Shown here: positions 12,701 through 24,700 of the stretch, piece after piece | How the letters are laid out: every line of letters begins with the position of its first letter | Numbering within the stretch: position 1 is the stretch's first letter | Source: Terebella lapidaria | Lineage: Eukaryota; Annelida; Polychaeta; Terebellida; Terebellidae | Direction of reading: 5' to 3' | NCBI GenBank assembly: GCA_949152475.1 | Contig: OX424561.1 | Location: 42,994,802 to 43,058,801, forward strand | DNA length: 64,000 nucleotides | Program-made: the position numbers and the translations under genes | The notes under the pieces: generated by a model | The model's input: the letters and a program-made list of their open reading frames with translations, nothing else | The model's database searches: none | Told to the model about the DNA's origin: nothing

Positions 12701-15700
12701 GACCTTGGAAATGAGGTCAGGGTCAAATTCAAGGACATGAAAATATTCAGCATATATCATTTCCTATATGTTCACAATTGATTCCTAAACTGTAAAGTCG
12801 ATAATAAGCGAGATATTAGCCATTTTGTCATGTGACCTTGAAAATGAGGTCAAAGGTCAAATTCAAGGTCACGAGAATATTCAGCATATATCATTTCCTA
12901 TATGTTCACAATTGATTCCTAAGCTGTAAAGTCGATAATAAGCGAGATATTAGCCATTTTGTCCTGTGACCTTGAAAATGAGGTCAAAGGTCAAATTCAA
13001 GGTCACGAGAATTTTCAGCATATATCATTTCCTATATGTTCACAATCGATTCCTAAGCTGTAAAGTCGCTAATAAGCAAGATATTGGCCATTTTGTCCTG
13101 TGACCTTGAAAATGAGGTCAAAGCTCAAATTCAAGGCCACGAGAATATTCAGCATATATCATTTCCTATATCTTCACAATTGATTCCTAAGCTGTAAAGT
13201 CGATAATATGCGAGATATTAGCAATTTTGTCCTGCGACCTTGGAAATGAGGTCAAAGGTCAAATTCAAGGTCACGAAAATATTCAGCATATATCATTTCC
13301 TATATGTTCACAATTGATTCCTAAACTGTAAAGTCGATAATAAGCGAGATATTAGCCATTTTGTCATATGACCTTGAAAATGAGGTCAAAGGTCAAATTC
13401 AAGGTCACAAGAATATTCAGCATATATCATTTCCTACATGTTCACAACTGATTCCTAAGCTGTAAAGTCGATAATAAGCGAGATATTAGCCATTTTGTCC
13501 TGTGATCTTGAGAATGAGGTCAAAGGTCGAATTCAAGGTCATCAGAATATTCAGCATGTATCATATCCTATATGTCCACAATTGATTCCTAAGCTGTAGA
13601 GTCAATAATAAGCGAGATATAAGCCATTTTGTGCTCTGACCTTGAAACTGAGGTCAGAGGTCAAATTCAAGGTCACGAGAATATTCAGCATATATCATTT
13701 CCTATATGTCCACAATTGATTCCTAAGCTGTAGAGTCGATAATAAGCGAGATATAAGCCATTTTGTGCTCTGACCTTGAAACTGAGGTCGGAGGTCAAAT
13801 TCAAGGTCACGAGAATATTCAGCATATATCATTTCCTATATGTCCACAATTGATTCCTAGTCTCTAATCTCAATATCAAGTGAGATATTAGGCATAATGT
13901 GTCCCATTATAAAGCATAGGAGAATTTAACATGAGAAAGTCCAATTTGGGCCGAGTTTGGGCCAAAATGGCCCACTTCGAGCGATTCAAGCGCAACGAAA
14001 TTTATAGACATCATAGGAGTACATATGAGGAGTGTTATGTATCAAAAAGAAAAAAAGTTACTGAACAGATTTTGAGAAAATGCCCACCAAAGTCCAAAAT
14101 CAGGCATTTTTCGTCGAAAACGGCCGCCATTTTGAAAAAAATGCGAAAATCAAAAAACTAAAAAATACCTCCTTCTTGAATTATTTTTAAGTATTTTTGT
14201 GCCAAATTTCAGAAGAATTCGCCCATAAACAAAAAAGATAAAAATGTGGACGACGACGCCGACGACGGACGACAGACGCAACGCCATGCCAATAGGTTAT
14301 CGGACCATAGGTCCGGTAACCTAAAAAAGTGCCGAAAATTTTCTAAGTCCAAATTTTTTTTCAAAGGGTGAATTTTTTTTTTTTGTCTAGAAATGACCCA
14401 AAATAACGCGATTTGGGGCAAACAAAATTTTTTTCGCCGACCCGTCAAAAATTCAAAATTGCCGCCACACGGAGACCGGCGATTCAAGGGCAACAAAACT
14501 TATAAACATCATAAAGGTACATAAGGAGAATATTTTGAAACAATAATCTCCAAACTGATCAGACAGTTTTCGAGAGAAGACAGGCCAGGTGCAAATTCGA
14601 GCATTTCTCGACCCAAAAATGGCTGTTTCGACCTTTCAAGGTCATCCAATTTCAAATTCAAGGTCACCACACAAGTCGCCATATATGACTTTCCATTTGA
14701 AAGTGCCAATATCTCAGCTCTATCTTCAAGCGTTCTATGAGTACAGTCCCGGCAGCTCTCATTATGAAGGAAAAAAGTGCCAAGTCCAAAATTTTTTTTC
14801 AAAGGGTGAAAATTTTTTTTTTGTCTAGAAATGACCCAAAATGGATAGTAACGCGATTTGGGACAAAAAATTTTTTTTTCGCCGACCCGTCAAAAATTCA
14901 AAATGGCCGCCACACGGAGACCGGCGATTCAAGGGCAACAAAACTTATACACATCATAAAGGTACATAAGGGGAATCTTTTGAAACAAAAATCTCAAAAC
15001 TGATCAGACAGTTTTTGAGAAAATGGCCGCCAAAGTCCAAAATTGGCCATTTTTAGGGCTAAGAAAGGTTACCGGACAATGTATATTTTAGATATTAGCC
15101 TTTTGTCCCATGACCTTGAAATTAAGGTAGTTGGTCAATTCTAGGTCACGAGAATATTCTGCCCATATCATTTCTAGCATGTCCACAATTGATTCCTAAG
15201 CTGTAAAGTCGATATTAAGTGAGATATTATCCATTTTGTGATCTGACCTTGAAAATGAGGTCAAAGGTCAAATTCAAGGTCATGACAATAATCTGCATAT
15301 ATCATTTCCTATAAGTTCATAATTGACTCCTACACTGTAAAGTCAATAATAAGCGAGATATTACCCATTTTGTGCTCTGACCTTGAAACTGAGGTCAGAA
15401 GTCAAATTCAAGGTCACGAGAATATTCAGCATATATCATTTCCTATATGTCCACAATTGATCCCTAAGCTGTAAAATCGATAATAAGTGAGATATTAACC
15501 ATTTTGTGGTGTGACCTTGAAAATGAGGTCAAAGGTCAAATTCAAGGTCATCAGAATATTCGGCATATATCATTTCCTATATGTCCACAATTGATTCCTA
15601 AGCTGTAAAGTCGATAATAAGCAAGATATTAGACATTTTATGCTCTGACCTTGAAACCGAGGTCAGAGGTCAAATTCAAGACCCTGAGAATATTCAGCAT

Positions 15701-18700
15701 ATATCATATCCTATATGTCCACAATTGATTCCTAGTCTCTAATCTCAAGATTAAGTGAGATATTAGGCTTAATGTGCCCCATTATAAACCATAGGAGAAT
15801 TTAACATGGGAAAGTCCCATTTGGGCTGAGTTTGGGCCCAAAATGGCCCACTTCGAGCGATTCAAGGGCAACGAAATTTACACGTGTCACAGGGGTACAT
15901 ATCAGGAGTGTTATGCATTGATAAGAAAAAAAGTTACTGAACAGAATCTGAGAAAACGACCGTCAAAGTCCAAAATTGGCCATTTTTCGACGAAAATGGC
16001 CCTCTGACCTTGAAACCGAGGTCAGAGGTCAAATTCAAGGTCACCAGAATATTCAGGATATATCATTTCCTATATCTCCACAATTGATCCCTAGTCTCTA
16101 ATCTCAATATTAAGTGAGATATTAGGCTTAATGTGTCCCATTATAAAGCATAGGAGAATTTAACATGGGAAAGTCCCATCTGGGCCGAGTTTGGGCCCAA
16201 AATGGCCCACTTCGAGCGATTCAGGGGCAACGAAATTTATACATGTCACAGGGGTACCTATGAGAAGTGTTATGCATCGATAAGAAAAAAAGTTACTGAA
16301 CAGATTTTGAGAAAACGACCGTCAAAGTCCAAAATTGGCCATTTTTTGACGAAAGCGGCCGCCATTTTGAAAAAAATTCGAAAATCAGAAAACTAAAAAA
16401 AACCTTTCCTGGAAATATTTTTAGGTATTTTTGTGCAAAATTTCAGAAATATTCCATCATAAACTTTAAAGATAAAAATGTGAACGGACGGACGGACGGA
16501 CGACGGACGCCGGACGCAACGCCATGGCAATAGGTTATCGGACCAAAGGTCCGGTAACCTAAAATAACCCCCTCTTGAAATATTTTTAGGCAACTTTGTG
16601 CAAAATTTCAGGAAAATCCGCCTGTAAACTTTAAAGATAAAAATGTGGACGGACGACGGACGACGGACGCAACGCGACGGCAATAGGTTATCGGACCATA
16701 GATCCGGTAACCTAAAAATTAAACATAGGACCAAGGGCCCTGTAGCTCATCGGCAGGCGACCAGAATATTTCATCAAACTGATATAGATAGGTGTATGTG
16801 GTGCATAGATCTCATCAGGGGTCGCGAAGTAACCAAATTTTTCACCAGACACTCGGTCCTGTAAAATGGAATTTTTTACCAGACCGAAGGAATATTTACC
16901 AGACCGAAAAAAATCGAAGAAATGCCAAGAATTAATACCGTCATGCACCTATACCTCCCATCTAATAATTAATTTGTGATCCAAATAAACACACAAATCA
17001 AAACAAAGCTCATTCAAACATTTTTATTCATTAACTTCAGAACAAATCCTCATCATCACCGTTCATCTGGCTTAGAAAGTCATTAACAGCTTCCACCTCC
17101 TGATCACTGAGCTGAGCAGATCTTTTAGAAGTCATTTTGCTACTAAACAGTGTTTATGGTCAAGGTCACTCGCGCCCATGTGCACGATATAACACGAAAC
17201 GTGATTGGATCTTTATCGTGAGCTGTCAAAACCATCAACCAATCAGAAAATCTGTTACGATATCAAGCTGTGACGTGTGCAAAATGCCACGTGCTTCTGT
17301 TGTATACATTTCGGATCACGAGAAACTGCGGACTGTGAAAAATTGTTATCGGACAAACGGTCTGGTAAAAGAGCAACAACTATCGGACCGAGTGATTTAT
17401 TACCAGTCAGGTCCGACGGTCCGGTAAACTTCGCGACCCCTGGACCTCATTATCATGTACATGAGCATATGTTCATCATACAATACTAAGCTCTATCCTC
17501 AAGGTGTGTCGCTATGAATCAATTCCCACATTCAATGTGGACTTAACCTTGACCATCTTCCAAAAGATTTGCAATATAATGATTCCCCATATCTATTCAG
17601 CTTTCAAGATTTTCTACAAAAAAAAAAACACTTATATTTACACCTTTTCTGAAGGATGCACCAGGATGCACCATGCATATATTACGTGACTTCCCAATTA
17701 TCATTCATACTATATTTATACCTCAATATTGAAACATCGAGGTGATCCAACATATTCCCCGTGAAACTGTCTCACACCCAAATCCGCAAAACTTTATCAC
17801 CCTCGAAACTTACCCATTTACAATACCTCTTAACACCCCACTTGTAATGCCACCAATGTGTTACAAATTAAGGACCTTTATTGGAATAACTGTGATGTTC
17901 TGTGTACTTTATTATGTGTCATAATATTTTCTTGTGCCAATATACATAAAATTCCAGTTATGAACATCAGTATAAAAGTGTGCTCTCTCTCCTGTGTATT
18001 CTATTGTTATTTCAATTACAAAACTTCATTAATTATTTACTATGTGTTATTTCACATACTTTAATGGTATGTATTAATGTTCATGAATTATTCAGGCTAG
18101 AGTACGGTATCTTGGTACTTTTCCATGGCAAAGTGTGTGCAGATCACAACCTGTTTTTTTGTTTTGTTAATTCAATAAGAAAATGTGAGGCGAAAAGGAA
18201 TGACGCATAATAGTCAACAGTTCTTGGATGACAGATAGGAAGTTACGATGAGAACGTTATGATTTTCAATGAGACTTGAATTTCGCCTTAGGCGCTCCAT
18301 AAAATTTATTCACGAAAGTTCATGCAACAGCTGTCATTGAAATAACACATGAATTTTGTCTGGTATTATCTGATTATGTCCTCATCAGTTCGTGGTTCTT
18401 TTCGACAACTTAGCCGGCTTGAAATTTTCGTCGATAGCCGAAGGTTAGGTCAGAGAAGATCGGGAAGATTCGGAAAGTTTGACGGAAATAAATTAACCAA
18501 CATCGGAAATTTTCCAGCCGTACTTCCCTTAAACACTGCAAAACAAACATATTTATGCTTTGACATACGGACTAAAGTGGAATTTAAAACGTAATAACAA
18601 ATGACTCACACAAAACACAGGTATCCGCTACTGTCAGAACTGTCATGACCCGATAAATCGTGTTTCTTGGTGGAAGTTCGAAGGTAAACAAACATTCTCC

Positions 18701-21700
18701 ATTTGCAATTGAAATGTCCCCTCTGCGCATGCGCTGACCTTCCACCCACAACCCGTATGTATAAACAAGAGCACATGTATAGTAAAATTAATGTTTAAGC
18801 GTTAAATTTCTCCAGAAAACTTTTGGGATTTTCACCTAAGCATACTTTACTTTGGAGAGCACACAATAAGCGAACAGTATGCCAAGTTTGGGTACAATAG
18901 CAATAGCACTTTCGGCGGAGAAGATTCTGAAAGATTTGGGTCAGGAAAACATGGGACAGACACGACAGACACCGTGTCAATCCATCCCAATAGCTCTACG
19001 GCTTACAGCCGATGAGCTAAAAAAATGTCGTTAGATACTGGCCCAAGGTATGTTCTGACAAATTTATGGGGAGTTCATCATGTCAAAAAAAATTACAGAC
19101 CCGGACGGACGACGGACGAAATACCACGACAATAGCTTATCCGCCCAAAGGGCCGGTAAGCTAAAAAAAATTAGCCCAATGGGCTAGAAAGGTTACCGGA
19201 GAAATATACAGAGTTAAGCCGAGAAAGTTGAAGGTCAAATTCAAGGTGACCACTGAAATCGCCATATCTCTAACCTTGAAAATGGGATCAAAGGTTAAAT
19301 TCTAGATCACCAAACTATTCAGCATACATCATTTCCTATATGTTCACTGTGGACCCCTAAGCTGTAAATTTGATAATAAGCGAGATATAAGCCATTTTGT
19401 AATCTGACTTTGAAAATAAAAAATTAGCCCAAGGGCTAAGATAGGTTACCGGACAACTTTAGTTGAAACAGGACAGGTGAGATATGACGTTAAGATAAAC
19501 CAATCATCTTCGTGAACTTCAATGTCATCATTAAGTGTGCAGCATATAACCTTGTATTCATGTATGTTCAAAATACAAATACAAGGTCTATCTACAAGTC
19601 TTCTGTCTATAAACGAAATTTACACATTTCTTGTTGGACGTGACACTGAGATATAGCACTCAATGTCATCTGACGTCAAGTTCAACGTCACCCAAAAAAG
19701 CCACATATATATGTGGTATACATGTATATGACTTCCAATTCCAGCTATACCTACAAACATTTTTTGGCTGTAGAGGCCAATTTACACACTCAAGGGGCCT
19801 TTTAAGCAATTCAAAGCACTCCATCTTTATACACAATGTCAGGGACCCCAATTAGCATGTTTTATAACAAAAATCTCAAAACTGATCAGAAAAATTTGAA
19901 GGAAAACGACCAAAAATTAAATTTGGGGCCTATTCAGCCTAAATTTCTAGCCTTTTGAGCAATTCAAGGCACTTTATACACTATATACATATTTATACAC
20001 ATCATGTCAAAAACCCCAATTACTATGTTTTGAAATAAAAATCTCAAAAGTGATCAGACAGTTTTCGATTAAAGACAAACAAGGTGCAAATTTGGGCATT
20101 TTTCGACCCAAAAATGGCTATTTTGACCTTTCAAGGTTTTTTCGCCGACCCGTCAAAAATTCAAAATGGCCGCCACACGGAGACCGGCGATTCAAGGGCA
20201 ACAAAACTTATACACATCATAAAGGTACATAAGGGGAATCTTCTGAAACGAAAATCTCAAAACTGATCGGACAGTTTTCGAGAAAAGACAGAAAAGCTGC
20301 AAATTTGGGCATTTTTCGACCCAAAAATGGCTATTTTGACCTTTCAAGGTCATCCAAGGTCAAATTCAAGGTCACCACACAAGTCGCCATATATGACTTC
20401 CCATTTGAAAGTGCCAATATCTAAGCTCTATCTTTAAGCGTTCTATGAGTACAGTCCAGGCAGCTCCCATTATGAAGGAAAAAAGTGCCGAAAATTTTCT
20501 AAGTCCAAAATTTTTTTCAAAGGGTGAAAATTTTTTTTTTGCCTAGAAATGGCCCGAAATGGATAGTAACGCGATTTGGGGCAAAAAAAGTTTTTTTCGC
20601 CGACCCGTCAAAAATTCAAAATGGCCGCCACACGGAGATCAGACAGTTTTTGAGAAAATGGCCGTCAAAGTCCAAAATTGAGCGTTTTTCGACAAAAACG
20701 GCCGCCATTTTGAAAAAAATGCGAAAATCAAAAAACAAAAAAATACCTCCTTCTCAAAATATTTTTAGGCATTTTTCTGCAAAATTTCAGAAAGATTCGA
20801 TCGTTAACTTTAAAGATAAAATTAGCCCAATGGGCTAGAAAGGTTACCGGAGAAATATACAGAGTTAAGCCGAGAAAGTTGAAGGTCAAATTCAAGGTGA
20901 CCACTGAAATCGCCATATCTCTAACCTTGAAAATGGGATCAAAGGTTAAATTCTAGATCACCAAACTATTCAGCATACATCATTTCCTATATGTTCACTA
21001 TGGACCCCTAAGCTGTAAACTTGATAATAAGCGAGATATAAGCCATTTTGTAATCTGACTTTGAAAATAAAATGACTGACCTTGAAATTTAGGTCAAAGG
21101 TCAAATTCAAAATCATTAAAATATTCAGAATATATCATTTCCTATATGTTCACAATTGATTCCTAAGCTGTAAAGTCGATAATAAGCGAGATATTAGCCA
21201 TTTTGTCCTGTTGACCTTGAAAATGAGGTCAAAAGTCAAATTCAAGGTCACTAGAATATTCAGCATATATCATTTCATATATGTTCACAATTGATTTCTA
21301 AGCTGTAAAGGCGCTAATAAGCAAGATATTGGCCATTTTGTCCTGTGACCTTGAAAATGAGGTCAAAGGTCAAATTCAAGGTCACTAGAATATTCAGCAT
21401 ATATCATTTTCTATATGTTCACAATTGATTTCTAAGCTGTAAAGGCGCTAATAAGCAAGATATTGGCCATTTTGTCCTGTGACCTTGAAAATGAGGTCAA
21501 AGGTCAAATTCAAGGTCATGAGAATATTCAGCATATATCATTTCCTATATGTTCACAATTGATTCCTAAGCTGTGAAGTCGATAATAAGCGAGATATTAG
21601 CAATTTTGTCATGTGACCTTGAAAATGAGGTCAAAGGTCAAATTCAAGGTCATGAGAATTTTCAGCATATATCATTTCCTATATGTTCACAATTGATTCC

Positions 21701-24700
21701 TAAGCTGTAAAGTCGCTAATAAGCAAGATATTGGCCGTTTTGTCCTGTGACCTTGAAAATGAGGTCAAAGGTCAATTCAAGGTCACGAGAATTTTCAGCA
21801 TATATCATTTCCTATATGTTCACAATCGATTCCTAAGCTGTAAAGTCGCTAATAAGCAAGATATTGGCCATTTTGTCCTGTGACCTTGAAAATGAGGTCA
21901 AAGCTCAAATTCAAGGCCACGAGAATATTCAGCATATATCATTTCCTATATGTTCACAATTGATTCCTAAGCTGTAAAGTCGATAATAAGCGAGATATTA
22001 GCAATTTTGTCCTGCGACCTTGGAAATGAGGTCAAAGGTCAAATTCAAGGTCACGAAAATATTCAGCATATATCATTTCCTATATGTTCACAATTGATTC
22101 CTAAACTGTAAAGTCGATAATAAGCGAGATATTAGCCATTTTGTCATGTGACCTTGAAAATGAGGTCAAAGGTCAAATTCAAGGTCACAAGAATATTCAG
22201 CATATATAATTTCCTATATGTTCACAACTGATTCCTAAGCTGTAAAGTCGATAATAAGCGAGATATTAGCCATTTTGTCCTGTGACCTTGAAAATGAGGT
22301 CAAAAGTCAAATTCAAGGTCATGAGAATATTCAGCATATATCATTTCCTATATGTCCACAATTCATTCCTAGTCTCTAATTTCAATATTAAGTGAGATAT
22401 TAGGCTTAATGTGTGCCATTATAAAGCATAGGAAAATTTAACATGGGAAAGTCACATTTGGGCCGAGTTTGGGCCCAAAATGGTCCACTTCAAGCGATTC
22501 AAGCGCAACGAAATTTATACATGTCACAGGGGTACATATGAGGAGTGTTTTTCATCAATAAGAAAAAATTAGCCCAAGGGCTAAGAAAGGTTACCGGACA
22601 ATATACATTTTAGATATTAGCCTTTTGTCCAGTGACCTTGAAAATAAAGTCACTGATAAATTCAAGGTCATGAAATTTTCAACAAATATATCACTTCTAG
22701 TATGTCCACAATAAATTCCTAAGCTGTAAAGTCGATAATAAGTGAGACATTAGCCATTCTGTGATGTGACCTTGAAAATGAGGTCAAAGTTCAAGTTCAA
22801 GGTTATGAAAATATTCAGTATATATCATTCATCTATATTCGCAATTGATTCCTATGCTGTAAATGTAAGTATCAATCTATTACCACCAATACAATCAGAT
22901 TTTGATGATGCCAATAAGAAACGTAAAATACTACATTTTGCAATAGAAACAAAACAAAGCCCGACCAAATAGTTTATCCAAAGACACACTGGCGTCTTCA
23001 GGGGCAGACAATGTGTTAAATGTAGTTGTTTCTACTGTACACCAGATGGAATTAGTATACAACTGCCCAACAACCTATGAAAATAATTTAGAAATCCGAA
23101 TATAACCCCATGGAATAGATACATGACAAGTACAAAAGTACCCAATCACAAGCCCGAAGGCTACTGAGTTGATGGTATCCTCGGGAACAGATTTAACGTC
23201 CGCCAGTAGTGACACCGACTCAGTGGTACAAATGTAAGTATCAATCTATTACCACCAATACAATCAAATTTTGATGATGCCAATAAGAAAGGTAAAATAC
23301 AACATTTTGCAATAGAAACAAAGCCCGACCAAATAGTTTATCCAAAGACACACTGGCGTCATCAGGGGCAGATGTAAAGATGATAATAAGCCACATATTA
23401 GCCATTTTGTTCTCTGACCTTGAAAATGAGATCAAAGGTCAAATTCTAGATCACCAAAATATTCAGCATACATCATTTCCTATATGTTCACTATGGACCC
23501 CTAAGCTGTAAATTTGATAATAAGCGAGATATAAGCCATTTTGTATTCTGACCTTGAAAATAAAATGACTAACCTTGAAATTTAGGGCAAGGGTCAAATT
23601 CAAGGTCACTAGAATATTCAGCATATATCATTTCCTATAAGTTCACCAATTGATTCCTAAGCTGCAAAGTCGCTAATAAGCAAGATATTGGCCATTTTGT
23701 CCTGTGACCTTGAAAATGAGGTCAAAGGTCAAATTCAAGGTCACGAGAATATTCAGCATATATCATTTCCTATATGTTCACAATTGATTCCTAAGCCATA
23801 AAGTCGATAATAAGCATGATAAGCGAGATATTAGCAATTTTGTCCTGTGACCTTGGAAATGAGGTCAAAGGTCAAATTCAAGGTCACGAGAATATTCAGC
23901 ATATATCATTTCCTATATGTTCACAATTGACCCCTAAGTCGTAAAGTCGATAATAAGCGAGATATTAGCAATTTTGTGCTATGACCTTGAAAATAAGGTC
24001 AAAGGTCAAATTTGAGGTCATCAGAATATTCAGCGTATATCCTTTCCTGTATGTCCATATTTGATTCCTAAGCTGTAAAGTCGATAATAAGCGAGATATT
24101 AGCCATTTTGTCCCGTGACCTTGAAAATGAGGTCAAAGGTCAAATTCAAGGTCACGTGAATATTCAGCATATATCATTTCCTACATGTCCACAATTGATC
24201 ACTAAGCTGTAAAATCGATAATAAGTGAGATATTAGCCATTTTGTCCCGTGACCTTGAAAATGAGGTCGAAGGTCAAATTCAAGGTCATGACAATAATCT
24301 GCATATATCATTTCCTATATGTTCATAATTGATTCCTAAGCTGTAAAGTCGATAAGAAGTGAGATATTAGCCATTTTGTCCTGTGACCTTGAAAATGAGG
24401 TCAAAGGTCAAATTCAAGGTCATCAGAATATTCGGTATATATCATTTCTTATATGTCCACAATTGATTTCTAAGCTGTAAAGTCGATAATAAGCGAGATA
24501 TTAGCCATTTTGTTCTTTGACCTTGAAACTGAGGTCAGAGGTCAAACTCAAGGTCACGAGAATATTCAGCATATATCATTTCCTATATGTCCACAATTGA
24601 TTCCTAGTCTCTAATCTCAATATTAAGTGAGATATAAGCCATAATGTGTCCCATTATAAAGCATAGGAAAATTTAACATGGGAAAGTCCCATTTGGGCCA

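Larger units (their letters stand above)
10574..16715 (+). mobile_element. Family A element A2 with two nested family A elements
   Basis: It starts with TTAGCCCAAGGGCTAA and ends with the hairpin at 16715. Removing A3 (11241-14324) and A4 (15054-16562) restores a body closely matching the uninterrupted copy at 61375-62979: the text breaks at GAAGGAAAA and resumes AAAAGTGCCG, as in intact copies. Confidence 0.8.
16728..19020 (+). mobile_element. Family C element C2
   Basis: The left end has TAGCTCATCGGC near 16743. The right hairpin ends GCCGATGAGCTAA at 19020, the exact complement, and differs from the C1 ends in the same bases. It is nested in C1 and carries the hAT element at 16816. The body (17451-18987) is single-copy AT-rich sequence with no convincing gene. 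Confidence 0.6.
9373..19164 (+). mobile_element. Family C element C1, interrupted by nested insertions
   Basis: The left end has TAGCTTACCGGC at about 9388. The right end is the hairpin GGGCCGGTAAGCTAA ending at 19164, whose arm is the exact complement of the left motif. Between them lie two diverged 454-type core units (9640-10573), family A element A2 (10574-16715), family C element C2 (16728-19020) and the C1 tail (19021-19164) with its GGACGGACGACGG repeat. The pairing is inferred from the subfamily-specific end match. Confidence 0.6.
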
